64,000 nucleotides of DNA from NCBI GenBank assembly GCA_035459965.1, contig DATHXC010000008.1, forward strand, positions 124,001 through 188,000, written 5' to 3'. This document shows, in pieces, positions 56,115 to 64,000 of this stretch (positions within the stretch are counted from its first letter, which is position 1; each line of letters starts with the position of its first letter). Made by a program: the position numbers and the translations under genes. Under the pieces are notes generated by a model. That model was not told the origin of the DNA, did no database searches, and saw only the letters and a program-made list of their open reading frames with translations. The stretch comes from DATHXC01 sp035459965 (GTDB lineage Bacteria > Pseudomonadota > Gammaproteobacteria > Burkholderiales > Methylophilaceae).

Positions 56115-57409
56115 CGTATGCTCCTGCGCGCCAATAGAATGGCGGGAACGCTGCCGACCATGCTGCCAATAGCAACGCCGTACAACAGGCCTGCCAGTTC
56201 CCATTGTGCGCCTATGAATGCGCCGATAATGCTCGCCATTAATCCCAATGTGCCCATCCGGTTGAGCAATGCAATATCCTTATCGTTGCCGCAGCCTGTA
56301 AGAATGGCGCGGGGCAGGGCCTGTAATACTTTGGCGCTGCCATTCATACATGCAGCGATAACCAGGTTCAGGCTAACTTCGTAACGCCCGCCGGTAAGCA
56401 GGTGCGTAGCATATGGGGCGATGGTGACTATGGCGATGGTCGCTGCTAACAACAGGCCAATGATGAAAAAGAACTCTGTGCGTACCAGCTTGCGCTTCAT
56501 GCGCATAGAGGTAGCTGCCCTTAATTTAGGTATGATCGAAAAGCCTGCGCTGGCGGTCAGTAAGCGAAATGGAAATATGGCCACAGAAGCCAGTACACTG
56601 AATAGTGCCAACGCATTAATACCGATTGTAGCGGGAATGATTAACCGTTCCAGTTGCAGCATGACAGTGCCGATTGCAGCGATGCCGAGCAGTGAAAAGG
56701 CTTCGTTCCAGGGTATATTCACACGCTCGTGAATGGCGACGCGGTGCGTACTGTCGACTTGAGCCCATCCCCAGATAGCGACTGCTACATTGCCAAGTGC
56801 AAACAGGCACAAGGGCAGCAGGGAATTTTCCATGGGGAATACCAATGAAAGCGCCCCTATCACGATCAGTATCCAGCTGGCTGCAGTCGCCAACAGCAGC
56901 GAGTGCAGTTCATGCATGGCCGCCCTGGCTAGCGATGCCAGCGTTGCGATGATGCCGCCTGCGATAATCACCAGACATAAGGCAGCAGCATCGACATAGC
57001 GCAATCCGGATGAAGCCATATACGCCAGGCCTACCGCTGTGCCGATAGCAAATCCAGTAGCGACCAGCCGCATGAGTAACCTGGGACCAGGATCAACACG
57101 ATGTCGTAATAGCACCTGGTCAACCCCTATCGGTGCCAGCAGGCCGAATACATTGAACAGCGCAATGGCCAGGGCGAAATGCCCAAAAGCCTCTACAGGC
57201 ATGCTGCGTGCAAGTAACAGCGTGCCTACAGCAAATGCAAGGCCTGATAGGGCAAATGCCGCAGTGGCGCGCAATGTCGGCTGTTTTGCCAGCTTCAGCA
57301 ATATGCCATAAGGCGAGTGACCTTTCAGTTTCTGTTTAATGGTCGCGAATGCGGATGCCTTTTTTTGGGGGGGGCTGATTCCGTATTCAATGACAGGTTC
57401 ATCGCACAT
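56111..57409 (-). CDS. Polysaccharide flippase (MOP superfamily), possibly phase-variable
   Basis: The 432-residue product has about twelve transmembrane helices and resembles Wzx-type O-antigen/exopolysaccharide flippases. Near its start (codons about 12-17) the coding strand has a run of eight C followed by seven A (57360-57374 on the plus strand). Slippage there would shift the frame and silence the gene. It overlaps the FkbH gene by 4 bp and lies 68 bp after the GT4 gene. Confidence 0.88.
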   Translation of the reverse strand: MCDEPVIEYGISPPQKKASAFATIKQKLKGHSPYGILLKLAKQPTLRATAAFALSGLAFAVGTLLLARSMPVEAFGHFALAIALFNVFGLLAPIGVDQVLLRHRVDPGPRLLMRLVATGFAIGTAVGLAYMASSGLRYVDAAALCLVIIAGGIIATLASLARAAMHELHSLLLATAASWILIVIGALSLVFPMENSLLPLCLFALGNVAVAIWGWAQVDSTHRVAIHERVNIPWNEAFSLLGIAAIGTVMLQLERLIIPATIGINALALFSVLASVAIFPFRLLTASAGFSIIPKLRAATSMRMKRKLVRTEFFFIIGLLLAATIAIVTIAPYATHLLTGGRYEVSLNLVIAACMNGSAKVLQALPRAILTGCGNDKDIALLNRMGTLGLMASIIGAFIGAQWELAGLLYGVAIGSMVGSVPAILLARRSIR

Positions 57410-57477
57410 ACCTTATCCCGCCGATTGTATTGAATAGAAATCCATCTCTGGCGCAAAATGATAGCGGGGGTGCGTAT

Positions 57478-58656
57478 TCAAGCGACCACCTCGGCTATAT
57501 GCCCGGCATTTCCTAAATGCGCATAAGCATTGCGCAGCCTGGTTTCAAAGGCTTTTTCGCTGTATTGACTGCCTGCGCGTTGGGCTGCTGCAATACCTAA
57601 TTGTTGCCTCAAGGCGGGGGATACACAGAGTTTGAGTAAACCTTCTGCCATGGCGGAAGGGTCGGGTGATACCAGCAGAGCACATTCTGAATCTAGTACT
57701 TGGCTATGGCTCAGGATATCAGTCGCTAGCAACGCCTTACCGGATAACATGTAGGCATAAATTTTCATCGGCGTATTGACGCCCTTCAGGCGCGGAGAAC
57801 ACACGATATCAGCTTGGGAGAGGTAGCCTGCGAGGCAATCCAGTGGCCGCTGCCCAAGCAGGTGTATGTGCTGGGTTAACCCAGCTATTTCTATTTTCTG
57901 GCGGTACCGCTCAATATGTGCGGGATTGCCGCCTATGATCACCAGGCTGCAGCGCTGCGATGTTTGCATGAGCGCTAGGCTTTCCAGTAGCAGGTCCACG
58001 CCCTGATAAGTTTCAAGGTTCCCCACATACATGGCGACGGGCGCTGATGCAATGCACATGCTGCGCACATCTTCAACCTCAATCAACTGGCCGGCAGGGC
58101 TCATTGCTACATCCGGCGTTAGATGTACTTTCTCTGGATTTGAGCTTATACCCGCACGCTCGGCAATGGCAGGACAAACGGCGAGTACCAGATCTGCACG
58201 TTTAACGGCGAATTTTTCGAACCATTGCATGAACGGCAGCATCGGTTTTAGTCTGGGCCATTTTTCCACAATCTGGTCCGCCATGAGCGAATCCATATCG
58301 TAAACCAGTTTGAAACGCCATACCAGCCGGGCCAGCAATGCAATAAACACAGACTCTTCAATGGCATGCACTACTTCATACTTTCTATTTCGCATGCACT
58401 TGAAGGTGGCAAATATCAACCACAGGTCACACATCAGCTTCTTGATCGAAAAGCCGATGGGTACATTCTTTATGCCAAGCGGGCTTTTGATACGGAACAA
58501 GTGCATGCCGGGAATCTGGATATCTTCCCCTTCATGGTAAGTGAGTACATCCACTTCATGGCCGTCGCGGCATAATGAACGAACCAGTAACCGGATGGCA
58601 ATCGGCGTACCGCGCTCTGTATAAAACGGCTGTGGGGCAAGCAACAAAACTTTCAT
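57478..58656 (-). CDS. GT4-family glycosyltransferase
   Basis: The 392-residue product has an N-terminal GT-B domain with a PFYTERGTPIAIR segment and a C-terminal GT4 domain with the VGNLETYQGVDLL and GVNTPMKIYAYMLSGKALLATD segments. The GT4 E-x7-E motif is not evident, so the donor is uncertain. It adds a sugar in the glycan pathway. Its ATG overlaps the stop of the preceding gene by 4 bp. Confidence 0.9.
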   Translation of the reverse strand: MKVLLLAPQPFYTERGTPIAIRLLVRSLCRDGHEVDVLTYHEGEDIQIPGMHLFRIKSPLGIKNVPIGFSIKKLMCDLWLIFATFKCMRNRKYEVVHAIEESVFIALLARLVWRFKLVYDMDSLMADQIVEKWPRLKPMLPFMQWFEKFAVKRADLVLAVCPAIAERAGISSNPEKVHLTPDVAMSPAGQLIEVEDVRSMCIASAPVAMYVGNLETYQGVDLLLESLALMQTSQRCSLVIIGGNPAHIERYRQKIEIAGLTQHIHLLGQRPLDCLAGYLSQADIVCSPRLKGVNTPMKIYAYMLSGKALLATDILSHSQVLDSECALLVSPDPSAMAEGLLKLCVSPALRQQLGIAAAQRAGSQYSEKAFETRLRNAYAHLGNAGHIAEVVA

Positions 58657-59447
58657 GCGGCCGCCATTTCCGTGGGGTGTGCCAGCCGCAGCCTGGCCTG
58701 GTCGCGCACAAAGTGGAACGCAGGAGACAGCTTGCCGAAAGGCTGTGGTGCCGTAAGCGGGTTGCGCAATACTTGTTTAAGATCGCTAGCGGGCGTTTGT
58801 ATTGAAAGCTGAGCGTGGACCAATGCACCGAAACGCCCAATCGCTTCTGCGGAATCCTGCAAAGGAAGCGGGTCGGAGCCGGGTAGAACGCAAAGGCCGG
58901 AAGAAAATTGCGCAACGGGCCAGAAGGCAGGCCTGCCAGCGTTATCGCCCAGAAATAAAGTCCGATCAGTGTTACTAGCGCTTAAACCCCGCACATTTTT
59001 GGCGATGATCGCGTCGACGATTTTGCCGCGCCTTCCCAGCCATTTTCCAACGCCCCATGGTAATACCACTAAGGCATCCTGCTCCTGTAACTGGTCGATG
59101 ACCGTTTCTGCAGGCAATCCATCAGCGATGTTAACCTTGGTGGCAAGTCCCAGTATTTCCAACCCTTCAGAGCTGATAATCTGGCGCCCAGCCAATACCA
59201 ACATTTCATGGTTATTTCGTTCAAACCATAACGACTCCGGTTCGGCGGTATGGCGCAATTGTTTGCGTAGGCCACTGAAAACATCAAATCCCTGTCGTTC
59301 AGCAAGCATTATTACAGTGCTGTTAGCAGGAATGGGTAGGCTGGAGAAATTATCAAACGCCTTGCGTAAATCGCTCATGGCGCGGCTGGCATCGTGCAAA
59401 TGCACATGCGCATCTATCAGGATTTGATTAGCATCTAACTTAAACAC
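58653..59447 (-). CDS. Hypothetical protein with N-terminal HxH amidohydrolase-like motif
   Basis: The protein of about 264 residues begins near LIDAHVHLHD, the HxH metal motif of amidohydrolases and TatD-type hydrolases, but I see no other complete metal-site motif. Gly-rich segments (VLPWGVGKWLGRRG, FLGDNAGRP) lie in the middle. I prefer the GTG at 59447, overlapping the oxidoreductase stop by 8 bp; longer forms from 59477 or 59579 overlap it more. Its conserved place among glycan genes suggests a role in sugar modification, but function is unknown. Confidence 0.6.
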   Translation of the reverse strand: MFKLDANQILIDAHVHLHDASRAMSDLRKAFDNFSSLPIPANSTVIMLAERQGFDVFSGLRKQLRHTAEPESLWFERNNHEMLVLAGRQIISSEGLEILGLATKVNIADGLPAETVIDQLQEQDALVVLPWGVGKWLGRRGKIVDAIIAKNVRGLSASNTDRTLFLGDNAGRPAFWPVAQFSSGLCVLPGSDPLPLQDSAEAIGRFGALVHAQLSIQTPASDLKQVLRNPLTAPQPFGKLSPAFHFVRDQARLRLAHPTEMAAA

Positions 59448-60627
59448 GTTGCTTATCCAATGCCGGAGGGATGACATGAAGGGCTGACTGTTTTTTCGGC
59501 CAGATCCGTTTGACGGCATCCCTGCTAAGCAAAGGCGCTGTAGTAAGTTTACCGCCAAGTACTGTATAGAATCCTTCAAGATCGTGACTCAGAATGTAGT
59601 CTTGAGAAGACAGGCTGGTTCCCGATCCGTCGGTATCCGGTAACAAACCCGCCATGACCTTAAGCACCTTGGCATTCATGATTTCCAAGCCTGGAAAAGC
59701 TAAAGCTAATTCCGATAAAAATTGTTGGATGGCCGAGTCGCTCACTTGGGGCTCTGTCATTCCAGGAGCTGGAATGTAAAATGTGCCGGCCAGCATGCCG
59801 CCAGGATAAGGCCGCATAAAGTAGCAGCGTCCTTTCCCTGGGGTTACGGATAACGCGAGTGCGCCATCGCCTACCGCCGGTAGATCGAGCAACAGGTTAA
59901 ATGCAAGTGCGGCAGCAGTGGGTGCGGTGACTGCTGTGCTGGTTGTAGGTTGCCAGTGGCCTGCCCATGAGCCTGTGCAGTTGATGACGATATTACTTTC
60001 AATATCGGAAATTTCCCCGGAGGTGTTATTTTTGACTCTCACGCCTGCAACTCGGTCCTCTCGCACCAGTAGTTCCGTTGCTTCCGTATTGGTCATGACG
60101 GCAGAGGAATCAAGCCCTGATTTTTGCAGAATAGCAGCTATCACTACTGGCATATTGGTGACTTCGGCGTCGTACCAGCAGGCTGCACCGCTTAGCCCGG
60201 ATTCTGGTAACTTGGCATATTGGTTTTTTGTAGCTGCCGCTGGAATGAAAGTGGTTTTTGGTAATGTCACTTCGATCTTGAATACTTTCGCCAATAGGTT
60301 TTCGAACAGGACAGCGGTCCTGAAAAAAAAGGCAGAACGCCAGCGCCATCGATATAGCGGCATAACACAACGTAATGGCCGGACGAATTCCGGAAAATGC
60401 TCAAGGTACCAGGCTTGGGCATTTTTAGAGCGCTTCCAGCGTGCAATGTCCAGTGTTTGCAGGTAGCGCAAGCCCCCGTGAATAATGCCGTAGCTATTGC
60501 CGCTTGCACCCGCTGCAAGTTCATTTCGTTCGACAATCACTGTGCGCAAGCCACGCTCTGAAGCGGCTAGGGCAATCGTTGCACCCTGAATACCGCCACC
60601 TATGATAATTGCATCAGGCTGCCTCAT
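59440..60627 (-). CDS. FAD-dependent GlpD/DAO-like oxidoreductase
   Basis: The product of about 395 residues has the Rossmann FAD motif IIIGGGIQGATIA near residues 6-18 and the GlpD/DAO-type segment GNSYGIIHGGLRYLQTLD (about 43-60). Relatives oxidise glycerol 3-phosphate or amino acids. In this operon it may process a glycan precursor or a glycerol-type substituent (inference). I chose the ATG at 60627, which overlaps the GT2 stop; the ATG at 60654 is possible. Confidence 0.82.
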   Translation of the reverse strand: MRQPDAIIIGGGIQGATIALAASERGLRTVIVERNELAAGASGNSYGIIHGGLRYLQTLDIARWKRSKNAQAWYLEHFPEFVRPLRCVMPLYRWRWRSAFFFRTAVLFENLLAKVFKIEVTLPKTTFIPAAATKNQYAKLPESGLSGAACWYDAEVTNMPVVIAAILQKSGLDSSAVMTNTEATELLVREDRVAGVRVKNNTSGEISDIESNIVINCTGSWAGHWQPTTSTAVTAPTAAALAFNLLLDLPAVGDGALALSVTPGKGRCYFMRPYPGGMLAGTFYIPAPGMTEPQVSDSAIQQFLSELALAFPGLEIMNAKVLKVMAGLLPDTDGSGTSLSSQDYILSHDLEGFYTVLGGKLTTAPLLSRDAVKRIWPKKQSALHVIPPALDKQRV

Positions 60628-61606
60628 GTTTTTCTTCGTCGATACGTTCCACAATGCGTTCTATATGGTAAGTAGGGGTGCCACGGCTTCGTGTGAATAT
60701 GATGATTTCAGCAATTAATCCAATGGCGGCAATCTGTAAACCAAGCACAACCAGTAAAACAGTTAAGAGCAGCATGGGGCGATCTCCCAATGCAATATCT
60801 GCAAATAAGCGTTGTGCCAGGATGTACATGCCGATGACCATCCCCAGCGCAATAAACCCCGCGCCTACCGATCCGAAAAAGCGAAATGGTTTTTGCAGAA
60901 AGCGAGTCAGAAAACTGATGCTGACCAAATCGAGAAACCTGCTCAGGTATATACTAATATGGTGTACTCGAAGTCGCCGGTCTGAATCGGCTTGCGGCAA
61001 TACCAATTCTTTAACTGTAAAGCCCAAGCGTTCCGCCAGCAGAGGTAAAAAGCGATGCTGTTCGTCCTGTAGGACTAGTTCATCAAAGACACAACGTTTT
61101 ATTGCACGTACATTGCAGCCTGGGTCCGCAAAACGTGAGCCTGCAAGTTTGGCTACATACTCAAATCCCCATCCTCTCAGACGGTTGAATGGTTGATCCT
61201 GCTGGCGATCCCTGACTGCTATCACTACATCCGCAAATTCAATATGACTGATCAGGGCGGGAATCGCTTCTGGTAAAACCTGTAAGTATGCGGGCAACAA
61301 CAAAATCACATCGCCCCGGGACATTTTGATTCCTTCGCGGATACAAGCCGCTTCGCCGAATTGCTGACTAAGGCGTTGTACTTTAAGAAATGGATACGTT
61401 TGCTCCAGCCTGACCAGTGCTTCAGAGATAGTAGGATGCCCACCGTCGATGACGTATATGATCTCAAATGGTCGGCCGATGGAGTTCATCATGTCAAAAT
61501 AGTATCGCCATACTATTTCCGTTTCATCATGCCGGTCTGCAACAGGGATGATGGCAGATACATAAATCGTGTCTGGTAACTCGAGAGCGGAAACTGGGGC
61601 TTTCAT
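60614..61606 (-). CDS. GT2-family glycosyltransferase with degenerate DxD motif
   Basis: The 330-residue product resembles polyprenyl-phosphate glycosyltransferases (DPM1/ArnC type) with two C-terminal transmembrane helices (about 240-310). The first Asp segment (VIDGG) is present, but the usual DADLQD-type DxD site reads LLLPAYLQVLPE, with both aspartates lost. It may be inactive, regulatory or use another mechanism. It overlaps the neighbouring GT2 gene by 4 bp. Confidence 0.85.
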   Translation of the reverse strand: MKAPVSALELPDTIYVSAIIPVADRHDETEIVWRYYFDMMNSIGRPFEIIYVIDGGHPTISEALVRLEQTYPFLKVQRLSQQFGEAACIREGIKMSRGDVILLLPAYLQVLPEAIPALISHIEFADVVIAVRDRQQDQPFNRLRGWGFEYVAKLAGSRFADPGCNVRAIKRCVFDELVLQDEQHRFLPLLAERLGFTVKELVLPQADSDRRLRVHHISIYLSRFLDLVSISFLTRFLQKPFRFFGSVGAGFIALGMVIGMYILAQRLFADIALGDRPMLLLTVLLVVLGLQIAAIGLIAEIIIFTRSRGTPTYHIERIVERIDEEKHEAA

Positions 61607-62553
61607 GATGCATTCTCCCTTAAGCTTGCAATTCGCGATGCGAGGATGGTATTTAGCGCGGCATAGTCTGTGGCTCCGGGTTCAACTGCTGAAAATAGCC
61701 TGCCAAGAAAAGTCCATGCCATCAAAAACAGACTCAATGAGACCAGCAGCACACCTATGCAGGTATCTACGACTGATTTATCCGGCCCGTCGAATAACGA
61801 CGCAGTGATAAATGCCGTGCCTGTTACAAACACCAGAAAGGACATCGTTGCCAGCCAGCTCAGTGAATGCCGGGCATAACTTAGTAATGCCCGAATCGAA
61901 ATAATATCTAGCATGACTTTGTAAATTCGGGAGAAGCCGTATTTGGAAACACCAAAGCGGCGAGGATGATGCTTTACTTCGATTTGAGCCAGGCGTGCGC
62001 CCGCCAGCTTGGAAAGAGCAGGAATGAACCGGTGCATTTCACCATACATCGGCATATCCTGTATGAGGCTGGCACGATAAGCTTTGAGTGAACAACCACT
62101 GTCTCTTACCGCAACCCCCATGACTCTAGCCATAATGCGATTGGCAATTTGGGAGATAAACACACGGGCGAAATCATCTTTACGTTTGCGACGCCAGCCG
62201 ACGGCAATGTCGTATCCATCTTCAATCAATGCCAATAACTTGGGAATGTCGCTAGGATCGTTCTGCAGGTCGCCGTCCATGGTGACAATGACGTCGCCTC
62301 TGGCGGTCTTAATGCCAGCTGCCATTGCAGCAGTTTGGCCGTAATTGCGACGGAAAAGTACAACACGGACTCGGGAATCTGTTTCAACTAAGGAAGCTGC
62401 TCTTCTGAATGTAGCATCGGAGCTACCATCGTCGATGAGCACTATTTCGTAATGCCGGACTTTGCCTTCTAATGCAGATTTTATTGCTTGATACAACAAA
62501 AAGACATTGTCTTCTTCATTGTAAAGAGGGACAACAATAGATAGCCTCACCAT
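61603..62553 (-). CDS. Polyprenyl-phosphate GT2 glycosyltransferase (DPM1/ArnC-like)
   Basis: The 316-residue product has an intact GT2 domain (LIDDGSSD near 40-47; VTMDGDLQNDP near 90-100) and two C-terminal transmembrane helices (about 235-255 and 270-290). It likely moves a sugar from a nucleotide donor to polyprenyl phosphate for use by a GT-C enzyme. It is the first gene of the minus-strand glycan operon, and a membrane GT-C gene lies divergently upstream. Confidence 0.92.
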   Translation of the reverse strand: MVRLSIVVPLYNEEDNVFLLYQAIKSALEGKVRHYEIVLIDDGSSDATFRRAASLVETDSRVRVVLFRRNYGQTAAMAAGIKTARGDVIVTMDGDLQNDPSDIPKLLALIEDGYDIAVGWRRKRKDDFARVFISQIANRIMARVMGVAVRDSGCSLKAYRASLIQDMPMYGEMHRFIPALSKLAGARLAQIEVKHHPRRFGVSKYGFSRIYKVMLDIISIRALLSYARHSLSWLATMSFLVFVTGTAFITASLFDGPDKSVVDTCIGVLLVSLSLFLMAWTFLGRLFSAVEPGATDYAALNTILASRIASLRENAS

Positions 62554-62877
62554 AGTGAAGTCCTTTTATTAACCCCCGAGATTAATAATTTTTACTTTAT
62601 GTAATTATATTTATTCACTAACGTGAAGCATTATTAATAACTATTTTGCAATAGTCTATAGTCCATATGGACTATATCCTACAGAATGTCGTGGGACATA
62701 GACTATATATTTGATATTGTTGATGATTAGTATTGCAAATTAACTAGATTAATTAATTTAATTTTTTCAATCAAGCATTAAGCAAGATGAGTTTATTTTA
62801 ACTGCTATATCGGCACGATATGTTTTTCCTAACTCGAAGCGCCATATTGAGTATTTAAATGGGTCTAGAAAACGAAA
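62554..62877. other. 324-bp AT-rich divergent intergenic region
   Basis: This region separates the divergent GT2 and GT-C genes and probably holds both promoters. It contains the 20-bp palindrome described separately and several GACTATA-like repeats. I see no reliable small gene; the minus-strand frame overlapping it has no supporting features. Confidence 0.5.
62657..62676. promoter_or_regulatory. Perfect 20-bp palindrome, candidate operator
   Basis: TATAGTCCATATGGACTATA is identical to its reverse complement. Related half-sites (AGTCTATA just upstream, GACTATAT at about 62702) flank it. It lies about 100 bp upstream of the glycan operon start and 200 bp upstream of the GT-C gene, so a dimeric regulator could control both. 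Confidence 0.5.
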
Positions 62878-64000
62878 ATGTCTGATAAGAAGAGGCTCGA
62901 TCATAAGAGGGCATGGCAGACTATTTTTTGGCAGGCAGTCGTTGTCTTTATTATTTCCTTCGTTATACGTTTTATTGGAGGTAGTGTTACACCGATTCAG
63001 ACAGATGAGCTGTATCATTTGTTAGCGAGTCAGTCTTGGGTAGTTAACGGCAGTTTTAAGATTCTAGATGGTGATTACAATAGAGCCGGAGGCTTTACTG
63101 TTTTAATCGGCTTGGTCTCTAAAATGCTTGGGAGTGACACTATGCTGGTTGCCCGAGTACCGTCTATGGTGTTCGGTGCACTTTTAATTACATTGCTTTT
63201 TGTGTGGCTCAGTAATATTGCTGATAGAAAAGTTGCATGGGCCGGCACACTCCTGTTTTTCTTGGCACATTTTGTCATTGATATTTCCCAATTTGCCCGC
63301 TTTTATGCATTGCATGCATTATTAATTTTGCTGGCATCAGTCATTGTCTACTCCATTATTGCTGAGCAGAGGTCTTATTGGCGATTATTGTTGGCAGGAA
63401 TAGCCATTGTTATCGCCTTTCACCTGCAGATTACAACTGCTATTGCGTTAATGGCTCTTGTAGTCTGGGTGTTGATAGATTTGGCCTGCCACTATGGTCA
63501 CCCTATACTGCAAAATAAAAAACATTGGCTGTGGCTAATTATGCTGGGAATTTCCAGTCTTTTTATTGCCTACTTTGCGGTGGGTAACTTATTAGATCAG
63601 TTCCGTTATGCACCCTTATGGGCTGTACCGGCAAAAAATAATGTGTTGTTCTACTATAGTGACTTTAGACTAAGAATGCCCATATTGTGGCAGCTATTCC
63701 CCCTGGCTTTTATTGCCGCACTTGTACGTTGGCCACGACCAGCTTTTTTCTGCATAATTATGTTCACAGTGCCCATGGTCATACATTCATTGGGTGCAAT
63801 GAAGTCCATGCGTTACGTTTATTATATATGGCCGTATTTTTTCGCTATATGGGGCATGGCAACTTCAGTCGTATTGCCAGCTATTTTCGGGGTTACTAAG
63901 CAAGGCATTTCTGCCCTTACTAATTCCCTTCGTGTAAATATATCGGGATCTCTTGGCGACAATGCCGCAATAGTGAGTAGCGTCGCGATTGTTACCATCG
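62878..64000 (+). CDS. GT-C membrane glycosyltransferase (GT39/GT83-like), partial
   Basis: The frame is open from the ATG at 62878 to the window edge (374 codons; the C-terminus is missing). It has a basic N-terminus, a first transmembrane helix (about 19-37) and the extracytoplasmic loop PIQTDELYH with the Asp-Glu pair expected of ArnT/PMT-type GT-C enzymes. At least seven further hydrophobic segments follow. Such enzymes use polyprenyl-phosphate sugars, matching the GT2 encoded divergently. The acceptor (glycan, lipid A or protein) is unknown. Confidence 0.88.
   Translation, partial: MSDKKRLDHKRAWQTIFWQAVVVFIISFVIRFIGGSVTPIQTDELYHLLASQSWVVNGSFKILDGDYNRAGGFTVLIGLVSKMLGSDTMLVARVPSMVFGALLITLLFVWLSNIADRKVAWAGTLLFFLAHFVIDISQFARFYALHALLILLASVIVYSIIAEQRSYWRLLLAGIAIVIAFHLQITTAIALMALVVWVLIDLACHYGHPILQNKKHWLWLIMLGISSLFIAYFAVGNLLDQFRYAPLWAVPAKNNVLFYYSDFRLRMPILWQLFPLAFIAALVRWPRPAFFCIIMFTVPMVIHSLGAMKSMRYVYYIWPYFFAIWGMATSVVLPAIFGVTKQGISALTNSLRVNISGSLGDNAAIVSSVAIVTI

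Noticed and set aside
54115..56204. Longer N-terminus for the FkbH-like protein starting at 56204
   Set aside because: The extra 30 residues are Arg-rich, lie fully inside the flippase gene in another frame, and the ATGA overlap at 56114 is a better start.
62767..63018. Minus-strand open frame of 83 codons in the GT-C promoter region
   Set aside because: It is antisense to the start of a clear GT-C gene, has no recognisable domain or ribosome-binding site, and is AT-rich by chance.

Overview
The window reads as chromosomal DNA of a Gram-negative proteobacterium. The outer-membrane, LPS and type II secretion genes, the System I cytochrome c maturation operon, and the order exbB-exbD-msbA-lpxK-Trm112-kdsB all point to Pseudomonadota. 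My best guess is Betaproteobacteria (Methylophilaceae/Nitrosomonadales-like), but the sequence alone does not prove it. I see no rRNA, tRNA, CRISPR array, insertion sequence or phage module.

Left part (1-16482): a minus-strand five-gene operon looks like a complete electron conduit from the quinone pool to the cell surface. In transcription order it encodes a diheme b-type membrane protein, an anchored decaheme cytochrome c, a lipoprotein with two GlcG/HbpS heme-binding domains, an SH3 + beta-barrel outer-membrane protein, and a second cytochrome c with at least ten hemes that runs off the left edge. Divergent from it is a ccm operon (I, A-B fused, C, D, E, F, G-H fused) that would attach those hemes. 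A PAS-GGDEF diguanylate cyclase follows.

Middle (17647-39083): a type II secretion system split into three blocks (gspD; gspE-F; gspG-H-I-J-K-L-M-N, a DUF1624 membrane acyltransferase, gspC). Between the blocks lie glucokinase, a GH63/MGH1-like glucosidase, a YihY-type membrane protein, an AsmA-family protein and a second diguanylate cyclase. In other bacteria type II secretion delivers multiheme cytochromes to the surface, so its place between two cytochrome loci may be meaningful (inference).

39379-47111: a 1657-residue protein joins a monoheme cytochrome c domain, seven Cys-paired Ig-like repeats and two consecutive beta-barrels. It is followed by a heme-motif lipoprotein, a strong bidirectional terminator and a convergent FecR-domain protein.

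47376-52250: a standard envelope operon (exbB, exbD, msbA, lpxK, Trm112-family gene, kdsB) for lipid A/KDO synthesis and export.

52272-64000: a minus-strand glycan operon with two GT2 glycosyltransferases (one with a degenerate DxD motif), a GlpD-like oxidoreductase, a small HxH protein, a GT4, a flippase whose 5' end carries an A7-C8 homopolymer, an FkbH/acyl-carrier-protein/acyltransferase trio suggesting an unusual acyl (perhaps glyceryl) decoration, and a UDP-sugar epimerase. A divergent GT-C membrane glycosyltransferase runs off the right edge. A perfect 20-bp palindrome lies in the shared promoter region.
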